The notes: generated by a model not told the origin, from the letters alone. 64,000 bases of DNA from Streptomyces flaveolus (GCF_014648815.1 NZ_BMRV01000002.1:729842-793841), one strand, 5' to 3'. Positions 1-10,015 are shown, numbered from the stretch's first letter. Numbers and translations: made by a program.

Positions 1-1
1 C

Positions 2-223
2 GACCAGGCACTGCGGCTCATCCCGTCCACCGTCGGCACCCACCGCGCCGAGGGCCCCGACACCACGATCGTCGAGGTCGGCGGCCCCACCCCCGAGGGC
101 CTGGCCACATACCTGCTCGGCCTGGGCACACCTCTGCACGTCCTGGCCCCGGACTCCGTACGGGACGCACTGGTACGGCACGCGCGGCAGCTCGTCGAGG
201 ACAACACGGACGTGGAGTCCTGA
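2..223 (+). CDS. WYL-domain regulator, C-terminal fragment (cut by window edge)
   Basis: Only the last 73 codons are inside the window; the frame is open from base 2 and stops at 221-223. The visible part (a valine-rich strand, then GPTPEGLATYLLGLG, then LRHARQLVED-like helix) resembles the C-terminal extension that follows the WYL ligand-sensing domain in YafY/DeoR-type actinobacterial transcription regulators. Such proteins carry an N-terminal winged helix, which would lie before this window. No ligand or target can be read from the fragment. It runs in the same direction as the LysR gene 91 bp downstream, but there is no evidence that they form one operon. The family assignment rests on a short segment and is moderate. 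Confidence 0.55.
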   Translation, partial: DQALRLIPSTVGTHRAEGPDTTIVEVGGPTPEGLATYLLGLGTPLHVLAPDSVRDALVRHARQLVEDNTDVES

Positions 224-314
224 CCGCTGTTCCCGGTCTGCCGACGGGACAGCTCTCAACAATGGTCCGAACCAACCCCTTGCCCCCACCCCTCCCGCGT
301 CGCAAGCTCCCCTC

Positions 315-1277
315 ATGGAGCTGGAGTTGCGGCATCTCAGGACGGTCCGGGCCATCGCCGACGCCGGCAGCCTCACCAGGGCGGCGACGGCGCTCGGGCT
401 CGCGCAGCCCGCGTTGAGCGCACAGCTCAAGCGGATCGAACGCGCCCTGGGCGGTGCCCTGTTCGAGCGTGGCCGGCACGGCGTGCGGGCCACCGCGCTG
501 GGGGAACTGGTGCTGGAGCGCAGCCGGATCGTGCTGCCCGCGGTCACCGAACTCCAGCAGGAGGCGGCCAGGTTCGCCCGCGCGGCCCCGCGCACCGCCG
601 AGCGGCTCCGGCTGGGCGGCACCCACGGCCCCCTGCTGGGCGCCCTGGTGGACCGGCTGGCGGGCGTGGCACCGGACGCCCGGATGACGACCTGTACGTC
701 CTGGTCGGAACGGGAGCTGGCCGAGCAGCTCGTCGAAGGGCGGCTGGACTTCGCCCTCGCCGGGACCTGCGGGTCGGCGGCCCCGCCCGGCGCGGAGGGC
801 CTGGTCTGGCGGGAGGTCGCCGTCGACCCGGTGTTCGTCATGGTGCCCGACGGTCACCCGCTCGCCCACCGCCCCGAGCTGGACCTGACCGAGCTGGCCG
901 GCGAGGAGTGGGCCTGCGTGCCCGGTGACGGCTGCTTCGGGGACTGCTTCACCGCGTCCTGCGCCCGCGCCGGGTTCACTCCGCACCGCATGTACGAGAC
1001 GGACACCGCCTCCCTGGTGCACCTCGTGCAGGTGGGCCGGGCGGTGGGGCTGTGCCGGGCGACGTTCCCGACCACGCCCGGCCTCGTTACCCGGCCCCTC
1101 ACCGGCACGCCCCTGGCCTGGCGGCACCTGCTCGGCTGGCACGCCGGGACCCAGCGGCAGGACACCGCCGCCACCGTCCTCGCGCAGGCCCGCATCGCCC
1201 ACGCGGGCGTCGCCGCGGGCAGCGACAGCTACACCGCGTGGCTCTCGGCGCACGGCGACGCGGCGGCCGTGGGCTGA
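315..1277 (+). CDS. LysR-family transcriptional regulator
   Basis: This 320-residue protein has the usual LysR length. Residues 1-60 form the winged helix-turn-helix: MELELRHLRTV, then AGSLTRAATALGLAQPALSAQLKRIE, with the typical ALG..QPALS recognition helix. Residues about 90-300 form the periplasmic-binding-protein-like effector domain, with PDGHPLA and a C-terminal hydrophobic segment. The ATG at 315 starts the HTH directly. No good Shine-Dalgarno sequence precedes it, so translation may be weak or leaderless. The effector and regulon cannot be told from sequence. LysR proteins usually regulate a divergent neighbour, but none is present here; the next gene downstream encodes a secreted protease in the same direction. 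Confidence 0.9.
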   Translation: MELELRHLRTVRAIADAGSLTRAATALGLAQPALSAQLKRIERALGGALFERGRHGVRATALGELVLERSRIVLPAVTELQQEAARFARAAPRTAERLRLGGTHGPLLGALVDRLAGVAPDARMTTCTSWSERELAEQLVEGRLDFALAGTCGSAAPPGAEGLVWREVAVDPVFVMVPDGHPLAHRPELDLTELAGEEWACVPGDGCFGDCFTASCARAGFTPHRMYETDTASLVHLVQVGRAVGLCRATFPTTPGLVTRPLTGTPLAWRHLLGWHAGTQRQDTAATVLAQARIAHAGVAAGSDSYTAWLSAHGDAAAVG

Positions 1278-1278
1278 G

Positions 1279-1298
1279 CCCCGGGGCGCCCCCCGGGG
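1279..1298 (+). terminator. GC-rich hairpin after the LysR gene
   Basis: CCCCGGGG, a 4-base loop and CCCCGGGG form a perfect 8-bp stem that begins two bases after the LysR stop codon. There is no T-run, which is common for Streptomyces terminators. Confidence 0.45.
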
Positions 1299-1397
1299 TT
1301 CCATAACGCCGGGGAGAGGGCCGGCCGGTGTCTTATGCCCACCGGCCGGCCCTCCCTACGGTTTCGGCACCTCCCCACCGAGACCGAGGAGTTCCCC

Positions 1398-2792
1398 ATG
1401 TCCTCCCTGTCCTCCGTGTCCCCGCGACACACCAGGGCAAGAGCCGCGGGCGCCGCCCTCGCGGCGACGGCCGCCCTGCTCGTGGCCGGGCTCAGCGGCT
1501 CCGCGAGCGCCGGGGCGGCCGAGGCCGCGCAGCCGCCGGCGCCCTCCGCGGCACAGACCCTCCGCACCGACGCCGCCCCGCCCGCCCTGCTCCGCGCCAT
1601 GCAGCGCGACCTCGGCCTGGACCGGCAGCAGGCCGAACGGCGCCTGGTGAACGAGGCCGAGGCGGGCGCCGTGGCGGGCCGCCTGCGGACAGCGCTCGGC
1701 GGCGACTTCGCGGGCGCCTGGGTGCGGGGCGCCGAGTCCGGCACACTGACCGTGGCGACGACCGACGCGGGCGACGTCGGCGCGATCGAGGCACAGGGTG
1801 CCGAGGCGAAGGTCGTACGCCACTCGCTGGCCGACCTGGACGCGGCCAAGGCCCGCCTGGACCGGACGGCGACCGGCCGGAACACCGCCGACGCGCCCGT
1901 CTGGTACGTCGACACGCGCACCAACACCCTCGTCGTGGAGGCCGTACGCCCGGCCGCGGCCCGTGCGCTGCTGGCCGCGGCCGGGGTCGACAAGTCCCTC
2001 GCCCGCGTCGAGAGGCGCACCGAGCGTCCCCGCACCTTCTACGACCTGCGGGGCGGCGAGGCGTACTACATCAACAACAGCGGACGCTGCTCGATCGGCT
2101 TCCCGGTCACCAAGGGCACCCAGCAGGGCTTCGCCACCGCCGGTCACTGTGGCCGGGCCGGCGCCGGCACGAGCGGCGCCAACCGGGTCGCCCAGGGCAC
2201 CTTCCAGGGCTCGGTCTTCCCCGGCCGCGACATGGCGTGGGTGGCGACCAACTCCAGCTGGACGGCGACCCCGTACGTCAACGGCGCCGGCGGGCAGAGC
2301 GTCCAGGTCGCCGGATCCACGCAGGCGACGGTCGGCTCCTCCGTGTGCCGCTCCGGTTCGACGACCGGCTGGCACTGCGGCACCGTCCAGCAGCTGAACA
2401 CCAGCGTCAGCTACCAGGAGGGCACCGTCTCCGGCGTCACCCGCACCACGGTGTGCGCCGAGCCCGGTGACTCCGGCGGCTCGTACATCTCCGGCAGCCA
2501 GGCCCAGGGCGTCACCTCGGGCGGCTCGGGCAACTGCAGCAGCGGCGGCGAGACCTTCTTCCAGCCGATCAACCCGCTCCTGACGAACTACGGGCTCACC
2601 CTGAAGACGTCCGGTGACGGCGGCGGCCCCGAGGAGCCCCCGCCCGGCGGCGGCACCTGGGCGGCCGGCACGGTCTACCAGCCGGGCGACACGGTGACGT
2701 ACGGCGGTGCCACGTACCGCTGCCTCCAGGGCCACCAGGCCCAGCCGGGCTGGGAGCCGTCGAACGTCCCGGCCCTGTGGCAGCGCATGTGA
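1398..2792 (+). CDS. Secreted streptogrisin-family serine protease with chitin-binding domain
   Basis: This is a 464-residue preproprotein. It has a twin-charged N-terminus and hydrophobic signal segment (about residues 14-38, cleavage near ASA-G). An alpha-lytic-protease-type pro-region follows to about residue 213. The chymotrypsin-fold (S1, MEROPS S1E-like) catalytic domain begins near GGEAYYINNSGRCSIGF. The catalytic triad is visible as H250 in TAGHCG, D278 in GRDMAW and S359 in PGDSGGS, and cysteine pairs are present. After a glycine/proline linker, residues 419-464 form a ChtBD3-type carbohydrate-binding module (W..GT.Y..GD.V.Y.G..Y.C). The layout matches streptogrisin C-like enzymes, suggesting proteolysis at chitin-containing surfaces. 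The ATG at 1398 is chosen because GACCGAGGAG precedes it and the signal peptide starts there. A longer in-frame start at 1335 would put 21 residues before it. Confidence 0.93.
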   Translation: MSSLSSVSPRHTRARAAGAALAATAALLVAGLSGSASAGAAEAAQPPAPSAAQTLRTDAAPPALLRAMQRDLGLDRQQAERRLVNEAEAGAVAGRLRTALGGDFAGAWVRGAESGTLTVATTDAGDVGAIEAQGAEAKVVRHSLADLDAAKARLDRTATGRNTADAPVWYVDTRTNTLVVEAVRPAAARALLAAAGVDKSLARVERRTERPRTFYDLRGGEAYYINNSGRCSIGFPVTKGTQQGFATAGHCGRAGAGTSGANRVAQGTFQGSVFPGRDMAWVATNSSWTATPYVNGAGGQSVQVAGSTQATVGSSVCRSGSTTGWHCGTVQQLNTSVSYQEGTVSGVTRTTVCAEPGDSGGSYISGSQAQGVTSGGSGNCSSGGETFFQPINPLLTNYGLTLKTSGDGGGPEEPPPGGGTWAAGTVYQPGDTVTYGGATYRCLQGHQAQPGWEPSNVPALWQRM

Positions 2793-2825
2793 TCCACTGA
2801 CCGCCCCACGGGGGACACGGGGGCA

Positions 2826-2860
2826 GGGCCCGGGTGCGCAGCGGGAGAGCGCCCGGGCCC
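2826..2860. terminator. Bidirectional terminator between convergent genes
   Basis: Bases 2826-2837 and 2849-2860 form a 12-bp GC stem (GGGCCCGGGTGC with GCGCCCGGGCCC, one G-T wobble) with an 11-base loop. It lies in the 76-bp gap between the protease gene and the convergent minus-strand gene. Confidence 0.75.
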
Positions 2861-2868
2861 GTCCGTGT

Positions 2869-4065
2869 TCAGGTGCGCATGACGGTGCCGCACTCCGTCT
2901 GCCCCTGGTCGATCGGCCGGCTGCGGTCGTACGGGTCGACGGTCGGGCCGCCGCCCTGCTCACCGGTGTAGACGTCGTCGGGGAAGGTGGGTTCCAGATA
3001 GCCTCCCTCGTCCTCGCACGAGTCGTTGGCCCGGTCGACGTTGTACTCGAAGAGCCTCAGTTTGCCCGCCGTGGCCTGCCACTGCCCCGGGTCCGACAGC
3101 AGCATCGTGACCTGGCGGCGCACGATGGTCCGGGTCACGGGGCTGAAGTCCTGCCCGGCACGTACGAGGGGATAGACGAAGGTGTAGTCCGCGTGCACCT
3201 CCACCTGGCCGGGATCACCGGCGGTGAAGCTCATGTGGCCCCTGACCTTGACCGTGTCGCCCAGCACACGCACCTCGGCCGGGTCGAAGCGGCTGAAGAA
3301 CATGGTGGGGTCGTCGTCCCGCGTGGGACCGGTCAGCGCCCGCTCCATCCGCGACCGCATCTCCGAGTCCAACGGGTCCAGTACGTCGAACGCGGCGGTG
3401 GGCCGCGCCCCGCGCAGCACGGCGGGATCGATGTTGCTCGCCACCAGGAAGTCCTTCGTGCGGCGCAGCGCCAGCTCCACGTCGGCCTTGCTCATCCCGC
3501 CGGTCGCCTTCGCCCGCGGCAGCTCGATGGCGTCCGCACCCTCCGCCCACCGCTCCGCCGGCGAGCCGAGGAACGGCCGCTCGTGAGTGGGCTCCTCGGG
3601 CAGGGCCGCGCCGCCGGGTGCGGTGCTGGGCAGTGCTGTCTCCGCGGGCAGCGGCGACCCGGCGGCTCCCGACGGCTCCTCGGGTATTCCGTCGAAGACC
3701 AGTGAGGGCTTCACGACGAGCACGGCGACCGCGACGGCCACCAGCACCCCGACGGCCGACTTGATCCGACGCCGGCGGCTGCGCCCGCCGTTCGTCTCCT
3801 GCCACGCCGGACCCGTCCGCCACCCCGGCGGCTGCGCCGGTGGCGCGGCCTTCTCCCGCCTCCACCGCCGGCCGCCGGAGGCCGCCGCCGCCTCGTCCTG
3901 CGCCCGCAGCCGCTCCGTCACCATCCGCGCCCGCGCGGACGGCTCCTTGGGCGCCGCGGCGCCCCCCGCGGCGGCCTCCCGCAGGAACGCGTCCAACTGT
4001 TCGTCGGAGAGGGACGGCGACGGTTCCCGGTCGTCGGGACGCTCGGGGGGCGGGACAGTGCTCAC
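2869..4065 (-). CDS. Conserved hypothetical single-pass membrane protein
   Basis: This 398-residue protein starts with GTG at 4065. Residues 1-100 are hydrophilic and rich in Ala, Pro, Glu and Arg, ending in a basic stretch (GGRSRRRR). One transmembrane helix follows (about residues 105-122, VGVLVAVAVAVLVV), then a Pro/Thr/Gly-rich linker and a roughly 230-residue extracytoplasmic domain. The distal part has two widely spaced cysteines (DSCEDEG and QTECGT near the C-terminus) that could form a disulphide. The topology, a cytoplasmic tail with an outward domain, resembles many Streptomyces membrane-anchored proteins of unknown role. No enzyme motif is recognised. It is convergent with the protease gene and separated from tuf by the tuf terminator, so it is probably a single transcription unit. 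Confidence 0.8.
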   Translation of the reverse strand: MSTVPPPERPDDREPSPSLSDEQLDAFLREAAAGGAAAPKEPSARARMVTERLRAQDEAAAASGGRRWRREKAAPPAQPPGWRTGPAWQETNGGRSRRRRIKSAVGVLVAVAVAVLVVKPSLVFDGIPEEPSGAAGSPLPAETALPSTAPGGAALPEEPTHERPFLGSPAERWAEGADAIELPRAKATGGMSKADVELALRRTKDFLVASNIDPAVLRGARPTAAFDVLDPLDSEMRSRMERALTGPTRDDDPTMFFSRFDPAEVRVLGDTVKVRGHMSFTAGDPGQVEVHADYTFVYPLVRAGQDFSPVTRTIVRRQVTMLLSDPGQWQATAGKLRLFEYNVDRANDSCEDEGGYLEPTFPDDVYTGEQGGGPTVDPYDRSRPIDQGQTECGTVMRT

Positions 4066-4195
4066 GGGCTCGCTCTCGTGGTCCGGTGCGAAACTCTCGC
4101 CGGTCAGTGATCGAACCAGTGTTCCCGATCTTCACAGGGCGCCCACAGACGTCGGCGCGAGCCGTGATCCAACCGGTATCGACGGACCACGCGAA

Positions 4196-4227
4196 AGGAC
4201 CCGCGCGACCGAAGTCGTGCGGGTCCT
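4196..4227 (-). terminator. tuf (str operon) terminator
   Basis: A 14-bp stem (AGGACCCGCGCGAC with GTCGTGCGGGTCCT, one wobble pair) closes a four-base loop that reads C(UUCG)G on the minus-strand transcript, an extra-stable tetraloop. It sits about 50 bp after the tuf stop codon. Confidence 0.85.
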
Positions 4228-4278
4228 CTCAGGCATCAAGCCCAGGTCAGGTCATGCGACCCACCAAGCAAGCGGAGC

Positions 4279-5472
4279 TTACTTGTTGATCTTGGTGACC
4301 TGGCCGGCGCCCACGGTCCGGCCACCCTCACGGATGGCGAACTTCAGGCCCTCTTCCATGGCGACGGGCTGGATGAGCTCCACCTTCATCTCGGTGTTGT
4401 CACCCGGCATGACCATCTCGGTGCCCTCGGGGAGGGTCACGACGCCGGTCACGTCCGTCGTACGGAAGTAGAACTGCGGACGGTAGTTGTTGAAGAACGG
4501 CGTGTGGCGGCCACCCTCGTCCTTGGACAGGATGTAGGCCTGCGCCTCGAACTCGGTGTGCGGGGTGACCGAGCCCGGCTTGATGATGACCTGGCCGCGC
4601 TCGACGTCCTCGCGCTTGATACCGCGAAGCAGCAGACCGACGTTCTCACCGGCCTGGCCCTCGTCGAGGAGCTTCCGGAACATCTCGATGCCGGTGACCG
4701 TGGTGGTGGTCTTCTCGGTCTTGATGCCGATGATGTCGACGGTCTCGTTGACCTTGAGGACACCACGCTCGATGCGGCCGGTGACGACCGTACCGCGACC
4801 GGTGATGGTGAAGACGTCCTCGATCGGCATCAGGAACGGCTTGTCGACGTCGCGCTCGGGCTCCGGGATCGACTCGTCGACGGCCTTCATCAGGTCGAGG
4901 ACGGACTGGCCCCACTCCTTGTCGCCCTCAAGGGCCTTCAGAGCGGACACCTTGACGACCGGCAGGTCGTCGCCCGGGAACTCGTACTCGGAGAGGAGCT
5001 CACGCACCTCGAGCTCGACGAGCTCCAGGATCTCCTCGTCGTCCACCATGTCGGCCTTGTTCAGCGCGACGACGATGTACGGGACGCCGACCTGGCGGGC
5101 CAGGAGCACGTGCTCCTTGGTCTGCGGCATCGGGCCGTCGGTGGCGGCGACCACGAGGATGGCGCCGTCCATCTGCGCCGCACCCGTGATCATGTTCTTG
5201 ATGTAGTCCGCGTGACCGGGGCAGTCGACGTGGGCGTAGTGACGCGTCTCGGTCTGGTACTCGACGTGCGCGATGGAGATGGTGATACCGCGCTGGCGCT
5301 CCTCGGGAGCCTTGTCGATCTGGTCGAAGGCCGAGGCCTCGTTCAGGTCCGGGTACGCGTCGTGCAGCACCTTGGTAATGGCGGCCGTGAGGGTCGTCTT
5401 ACCGTGGTCGATGTGACCGATGGTGCCGATGTTGACGTGCGGCTTAGTCCGCTCGAACTTCGCCTTCGCCAC
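4279..5472 (-). CDS. tuf: Elongation factor Tu
   Basis: The 397-residue GTPase delivers aminoacyl-tRNA to the ribosomal A site. The G-domain motifs are all present: GHIDHGKT (P-loop), RGIT (switch I), DCPGH (switch II), NKAD, and SAL. Domains 2 and 3 follow with the conserved [12 protein letters not shown] and the C-terminal [10 protein letters not shown]. The start is GTG at 5472, preceded by AGGAGG; the alternative ATG codons are internal. It is the last gene of the rpsL-rpsG-fusA-tuf operon. A 171-bp spacer with a hairpin separates it from fusA, so it could also have its own promoter, as is known for tuf1 in other streptomycetes. The sequence is of the normal, housekeeping type. Confidence 0.99.
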   Translation of the reverse strand: MAKAKFERTKPHVNIGTIGHIDHGKTTLTAAITKVLHDAYPDLNEASAFDQIDKAPEERQRGITISIAHVEYQTETRHYAHVDCPGHADYIKNMITGAAQMDGAILVVAATDGPMPQTKEHVLLARQVGVPYIVVALNKADMVDDEEILELVELEVRELLSEYEFPGDDLPVVKVSALKALEGDKEWGQSVLDLMKAVDESIPEPERDVDKPFLMPIEDVFTITGRGTVVTGRIERGVLKVNETVDIIGIKTEKTTTTVTGIEMFRKLLDEGQAGENVGLLLRGIKREDVERGQVIIKPGSVTPHTEFEAQAYILSKDEGGRHTPFFNNYRPQFYFRTTDVTGVVTLPEGTEMVMPGDNTEMKVELIQPVAMEEGLKFAIREGGRTVGAGQVTKINK

Positions 5473-5548
5473 GGGGGTCCTCCTGAGAGTGGTTCTGGTA
5501 CGCCTTACTCATCGGCGCCAGGTGATCTTTGCTGGGAAACCCGGACCC

Positions 5549-5582
5549 GGGTCATTCCGCCGGGTTGGCGACGGAATGACCC
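5549..5582 (-). terminator. Hairpin in the fusA-tuf spacer (partial terminator or attenuator)
   Basis: GGGTCATTCCG (5549-5559) and CGGAATGACCC (5572-5582) form a perfect 11-bp stem with a 12-base loop. No T-run follows on the minus strand. It may lower read-through from fusA into tuf or mark an RNA-processing site. Confidence 0.5.
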
Positions 5583-5643
5583 TTGCAGGCTCCGGGGTCA
5601 AGCCTAAAGCGTGTGAACGGGGTCCGTTAAACGGAGTAGACCG

Positions 5644-7770
5644 TTACTCGCCCTTGGCCTTCGCGATGATCTCCTCGGCGACGTTCCGGGGAACCTCGGC
5701 GTAGGAGTCGAACTGCATCGAGTAGCTTGCGCGACCCGACGTCTTGCTGCGGAGGTCGCCGACGTAGCCGAACATCTCCGACAGGGGCACGAGGCCCTTC
5801 ACGACGCGGGCACCCGCCCGCTCCTCCATGGCCTGAATCTGGCCACGGCGGGAGTTGATGTCGCCGATGACCTCACCCATGTAGTCCTCGGGCGTGGTGA
5901 CCTCGACGGCCATCATCGGCTCCAGGAGCACGGGCGAAGCCTTGCGCGCGGCCTCCTTGAAGGCCTGCGAACCGGCGATCTTGAACGCGAGCTCGGAGGA
6001 GTCGACCTCGTGGTAGCCACCGTCGATGAGCGTGACGCGGACGCCCGTCATCTCGTAGCCGGCCAGGATGCCGAACTGCATGGCCTCCTGCGCACCGGCG
6101 TCCACCGAAGGGATGTACTCCTTCGGGATGCGGCCACCGGTCACCTTGTTCACGAACTCGTACGAGGCGTCGCCGCCCTCGATCGGCTCGATCGCGATCT
6201 GCACCTTGGCGAACTGACCGGTACCACCGGTCTGCTTCTTGTGGGTGTAGTCCACGCGCTCGACGGCCTTGCGGATCGTCTCACGGTAGGCGACCTGCGG
6301 CTTGCCGACGTTGGCCTCGACCTTGAACTCACGGCGCATACGGTCGACCAGCACCTCGAGGTGCAGCTCGCCCATACCACCGATGATGGTCTGGCCCGTC
6401 TCCTCGTTCGTGTGAACCTGGAAGGACGGGTCCTCCTCGGCCAGACGCTGGATCGCGACGCCCAGCTTCTCCTGGTCGCCCTTCGACTTGGGCTCGATGG
6501 CGACCTGGATGACCGGCGCCGGGAAGTCCATGGACTCCAGGATCACCGGGCTCTTGTCGTCGGACAGCGTCTCACCGGTGGTGGTCTGCTTCAGGCCCAT
6601 GACGGCGACGATGTCGCCGGCGCCCACCGAGTCGATCTCCTCACGCTTGTTGGCGTGCATGCGGTAGATCTTGCCGATGCGCTCCTTCTTGCCCTTGACC
6701 GAGTTCAGCACCGCGGTGCCGGACTCCAGGCGGCCCGAGTAGACCCGGACGAAGGTGAGCTTGCCGAGGTGCGGGTCGCTCATGATCTTGAAGGCGAGCG
6801 CGGCGAGCGGCTCGTCCTCAGACGGCTTGCGCTTGACGACGACCTCGGGGTCCTTGACGTCGTGACCCTCGATGGCCTCGACGTCGAGCGGGGTCGGCAG
6901 GTAGCGCACGACCGCGTCGAGCAGGGGCTGAACGCCCTTGTTCTTGAACGCGGTGCCGCAGAACACCGGGGTGACCGTGGTGTCGCTGGACTTGCCGGAG
7001 GCGATGGTGATGCGACGGATCGCGGCGTACAGCTGCTCCTCGGTGGGCTCCTGGCCCTCCAGGAACAGCTCCATGATCTCTTCGTCGTTCTCGGCGACGG
7101 CCTCGACCAGCTTCCCGCGCCACTCCTCGGCGGCCTCGGTGTGCGTGTCGGGGATGTCGACGACGTCGTACATCTCGCCCTTGGCGGCCTCGGCGGACCA
7201 CACGAGCGCCTTCATGCGGACCAGGTCCACGACGCCCTTGAAGTCGGCCTCGGCGCCGATCGGGAGCTGCATGACGAGCGGCTGGGCGCCCAGGCGGTCC
7301 GAGATCATGTCCACGCAGCGGTGGAACTCGGCGCCGGTACGGTCCAGCTTGTTGACGAAGCAGATGCGGGGCACGCCGTAACGGTCGGCCTGACGCCACA
7401 CCGTCTCGGACTGCGGCTCGACACCGGCGACACCGTCGAACACGGTCACGGCACCGTCGAGCACACGCAGGGAACGCTCCACCTCGACGGTGAAGTCGAC
7501 GTGCCCCGGGGTGTCGATGATGTTGATCGTGTAGTCGTTGTCCTCGAGCGGCCAGTGACAGGTGGTCGCAGCAGACGTGATCGTGATGCCACGCTCCTGC
7601 TCCTGCTCCATCCAGTCCATGGTGGCAGCGCCGTCGTGGACCTCACCGATCTTGTACGACACACCGGTGTAGAACAGAATCCGCTCGGTGGTGGTCGTCT
7701 TGCCCGCGTCGATGTGGGCCATGATCCCGATGTTGCGGACCTTGGCCAGGTCAAGTGAAGTGGTAGCCAT
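5644..7770 (-). CDS. fusA: Elongation factor G
   Basis: The 708-residue translocase GTPase has the expected length. The N-terminal G domain carries AHIDAGKTT, the switch I region ending [18 protein letters not shown] and NKLD. Domains III-V follow, including the GMGELHLEV motif of domain III, and the C-terminus resembles other EF-G proteins ([22 protein letters not shown]). It drives tRNA-mRNA translocation and ribosome recycling with RRF. It lies 39 bp after rpsG in the str operon. The fusidic-acid-relevant regions look unremarkable, but no mutation comparison was possible. Confidence 0.99.
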   Translation of the reverse strand: MATTSLDLAKVRNIGIMAHIDAGKTTTTERILFYTGVSYKIGEVHDGAATMDWMEQEQERGITITSAATTCHWPLEDNDYTINIIDTPGHVDFTVEVERSLRVLDGAVTVFDGVAGVEPQSETVWRQADRYGVPRICFVNKLDRTGAEFHRCVDMISDRLGAQPLVMQLPIGAEADFKGVVDLVRMKALVWSAEAAKGEMYDVVDIPDTHTEAAEEWRGKLVEAVAENDEEIMELFLEGQEPTEEQLYAAIRRITIASGKSSDTTVTPVFCGTAFKNKGVQPLLDAVVRYLPTPLDVEAIEGHDVKDPEVVVKRKPSEDEPLAALAFKIMSDPHLGKLTFVRVYSGRLESGTAVLNSVKGKKERIGKIYRMHANKREEIDSVGAGDIVAVMGLKQTTTGETLSDDKSPVILESMDFPAPVIQVAIEPKSKGDQEKLGVAIQRLAEEDPSFQVHTNEETGQTIIGGMGELHLEVLVDRMRREFKVEANVGKPQVAYRETIRKAVERVDYTHKKQTGGTGQFAKVQIAIEPIEGGDASYEFVNKVTGGRIPKEYIPSVDAGAQEAMQFGILAGYEMTGVRVTLIDGGYHEVDSSELAFKIAGSQAFKEAARKASPVLLEPMMAVEVTTPEDYMGEVIGDINSRRGQIQAMEERAGARVVKGLVPLSEMFGYVGDLRSKTSGRASYSMQFDSYAEVPRNVAEEIIAKAKGE

Positions 7771-7809
7771 AAGGCTTCAGTCTTCTCTCGGTCTCGATGT
7801 GGGTAGCGA

Positions 7810-8280
7810 CTACCAGCGGTAGTGCGCGAAGGCCTTGTTGGACTCGGCCATCTTGTGCGTGTCCTCGCGCTTCTTCACAGCGGCACCGAGGCCGTTGGAG
7901 GCGTCGAGGAGCTCGTTGAGCAGACGCTCGGTCATGGTCTTCTCGCGACGGGCGCGGGAGTAACCGACGAGCCAGCGCAGCGCGAGGGTGTTGGCGCGAC
8001 CGGGCTTGACCTCGATCGGCACCTGGTAGGTGGCGCCACCGACACGGCGGGACTTGACCTCGAGGGTCGGCTTGATGTTCTCGAGCGCGCGCTTCAGCGT
8101 GATGATCGGGTCGTTGCCCGTCTTCTCACGCAGACCCTCCATGGCGCCGTAGACGATGCGCTCGGCGGTGGAGCGCTTGCCGTTCAGCAGCACCTTGTTG
8201 ATCAGGGAGGTCACCAGAGGAGAACCGTAGACCGGGTCGATGATGACCGGGCGCTTCGGGGCGGGGCCCTTACGAGGCAT
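7810..8280 (-). CDS. rpsG: 30S ribosomal protein S7
   Basis: The 156-residue protein is full length, from [10 protein letters not shown] to the typical C-terminus [10 protein letters not shown]7 nucleates assembly of the 3' major domain of 16S rRNA and in enterobacteria is the translational repressor of the str operon. It starts 2 bp after rpsL, implying translational coupling. The neighbouring order rpsL-rpsG-fusA-tuf is conserved across bacteria. Confidence 0.99.
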   Translation of the reverse strand: MPRKGPAPKRPVIIDPVYGSPLVTSLINKVLLNGKRSTAERIVYGAMEGLREKTGNDPIITLKRALENIKPTLEVKSRRVGGATYQVPIEVKPGRANTLALRWLVGYSRARREKTMTERLLNELLDASNGLGAAVKKREDTHKMAESNKAFAHYRW

Positions 8281-8282
8281 TC

Positions 8283-8654
8283 TTACTTCTCCTTCTTGGC
8301 GCCGTAGCGGCTGCGGGCCTGCTTGCGGTTCTTGACACCCTGGGTGTCGAGCGAGCCGCGGATGATCTTGTAGCGAACACCCGGCAGGTCCTTCACACGG
8401 CCGCCGCGCACGAGCACGATGGAGTGCTCCTGCAGGTTGTGTCCCTCACCCGGAATGTAAGCAGTGACCTCGATCCCGCTGGTCAGACGCACACGCGCGA
8501 CCTTACGCAGGGCCGAGTTCGGCTTCTTCGGGGTGGTCGTGAACACACGCGTGCAGACGCCACGACGCTGGGGCGAACCCTCGAGCGCGGGCGTCTTGTT
8601 CTTCTCGACCTTGTCCTGCCGGCCCTTGCGGACCAGCTGCTGGATCGTAGGCAC
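8283..8654 (-). CDS. rpsL: 30S ribosomal protein S12
   Basis: This 123-residue decoding-site protein starts with GTG at 8654, preceded by GGAGAA. The two segments hit by streptomycin-resistance mutations are wild type: TTPKKPNSA (Lys43-equivalent) and GGRVKDLPG (Lys88-equivalent). The strain should therefore be ribosomally streptomycin-sensitive as far as S12 is concerned. It is the first gene of the str operon, and a consensus-like promoter lies about 200 bp upstream. Confidence 0.99.
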   Translation of the reverse strand: MPTIQQLVRKGRQDKVEKNKTPALEGSPQRRGVCTRVFTTTPKKPNSALRKVARVRLTSGIEVTAYIPGEGHNLQEHSIVLVRGGRVKDLPGVRYKIIRGSLDTQGVKNRKQARSRYGAKKEK

Positions 8655-8848
8655 TACTTCTCCGGTTTCTGTGTGCCGAATGGTGAAGCTAACCTGGTAC
8701 GTCGCCGACCCACGCGGTCGGGTGTGTCGAACCCGCGGACTCTCGCCGCGAGGACGGAAAGAGGCGCGGATTGCGGTGGCCGCTCACGGCCCCCGGTGCG
8801 GTTGAAGGCACGCACGAAGGCCAGGGCACACCCCAGGCACAAGGTCTG

Positions 8849-8877
8849 AGCGTACCTATCGCATTCGCTGCGGTCAA
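8849..8877 (-). promoter_or_regulatory. Predicted rpsL (str operon) promoter
   Basis: On the minus strand, TTGACC (8872-8877) and TACGCT (8849-8854) are separated by exactly 17 bp. This matches the streptomycete housekeeping sigma (HrdB) consensus. It would give an untranslated leader of about 190 nt. The 320-bp gap 8655-8974 otherwise holds no gene. Confidence 0.7.
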
Positions 8878-8974
8878 AACAAATGGGCGAGACCGACGCC
8901 GGCGCCCGGCTCGCACCGCTTTCGCCCGGTCCGCGCCCGCCGCTCGGCCGGGCGCGCGGGGGCCGCGCACCGAC

Positions 8975-10015
8975 TCAGGCCCGCGGCTCCGGAATCCGCG
9001 CCCCGCCCCGGCCGGCGGGGGTGCCGGAGTCCGGAGTGCCGACGCGCGCGGCCCCGGGCTCGGGCTCCGCGGCCGCCGTGTCGTACCGGACGAAATACGT
9101 GGGCCTGTTCTGCACCGCCGTGTAGATCCGGCCGACGTACTCGCCGAGCAGGCCCACGCAGACCAGCTGGACGGCCCCGATGAACACGATCCCCGTGAAG
9201 AGGGAGGTCCAGCCGGGCACCGTGTGGCCCAGGGCGAAGGCGGTCAGCGTGTAGACCAGCAGACCCAGGCAGACCAGGAAGGCACCGGCGCCCAGCCAGG
9301 TGGCGATGCGCAGCGGGGCCGCGGAGAAGCCCGTGACGCTGTCCACCGCGAGGCGGATCATCCGGCCGAGCGGGTACTTCGTCCGGCCCGCGGTGCGCGG
9401 CGCGCGCTGGTAGGTGACCTGGCCGCTCGGGAAACCCAGCCAGGGCACCAGGAGGCGGTAGACCCGCTGCTGGTCCGGCAGGGCCTTCAGCGCGTCCACC
9501 GCGGCCCGGCTGAGCAGCCGGAAGTCACCCGCCTGCGCGGGCACCGACGGGCCGGCCAGGCGGCGCATGAGCCGGTAGTAGACGCCCGCGGTCCGGCGCT
9601 TGAAGCCGGTGTCGCTGCTGCGGTCCGCCCGGACTCCGTAGACGATGTCCAGGCCCTCGGCGCGGGCCAGCGCCAGCATGTCGGGGATCTTCTCCGGCGG
9701 GTCCTGGAGGTCGGCGTCCAGACTCACCACGTAGGCCCCGGCCGCCCGGTCCAGGCCGGCGGTGAGGGCCGCCTGGTGGCCGGAGTTGCGCCGCAGCGCG
9801 ATCACGCGGAGTTCCGGCCAGCCGAGCTGGAAGGCGGCGAGCAGCTCCGCGGTGCGGTCGGCGCTGCCGTCGTCCACCGCGACGACCTCGTGGGCGACGT
9901 CCAGCTCCGTCAGCACCGGCCGCAGCCTGCTGACCAGCGCGGGCAGGGCCTCTTCCTCGTTGTACATGGGTATGACGACCGACAGCACGATCGGCTCGTC
10001 CCGTTCCTCGGGCAC
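8975..10015 (-). CDS. Polyprenyl-phosphate hexosyl synthase-like GT2 glycosyltransferase
   Basis: This GT2 family enzyme of about 346 residues has a GT-A domain opening with VVIPMYNEEE. The nucleotide-sugar binding VDDGS and the catalytic metal motif DADLQDPP follow, with the acceptor-loop FRLLSR region. Two C-terminal membrane helices (IATWLGAGAFLVCLGLL and a second near IVFIGAVQLVCVGLLGEYVGRIY) make it a GtrB/DPM-like protein. Known relatives transfer a hexose from a nucleotide sugar to polyprenyl phosphate at the membrane. The GTG at 10015 is preferred because AGGGGAGGG precedes it; a GTG at 10039 would add eight residues without a clear ribosome site. It is divergent from a PIG-V-like mannosyltransferase, which could use its lipid-linked sugar (inference). 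Confidence 0.88.
   Translation of the reverse strand: MPEERDEPIVLSVVIPMYNEEEALPALVSRLRPVLTELDVAHEVVAVDDGSADRTAELLAAFQLGWPELRVIALRRNSGHQAALTAGLDRAAGAYVVSLDADLQDPPEKIPDMLALARAEGLDIVYGVRADRSSDTGFKRRTAGVYYRLMRRLAGPSVPAQAGDFRLLSRAAVDALKALPDQQRVYRLLVPWLGFPSGQVTYQRAPRTAGRTKYPLGRMIRLAVDSVTGFSAAPLRIATWLGAGAFLVCLGLLVYTLTAFALGHTVPGWTSLFTGIVFIGAVQLVCVGLLGEYVGRIYTAVQNRPTYFVRYDTAAAEPEPGAARVGTPDSGTPAGRGGARIPEPRA

Noticed and set aside
4504..5607. Long open frame antisense to tuf, and similar long frames antisense to fusA, rpoC and rpoB
   Set aside because: They arise from high third-position GC; they have no ribosome sites and composition (runs of Asp/Val/Leu/His) typical of antisense reading of conserved genes.
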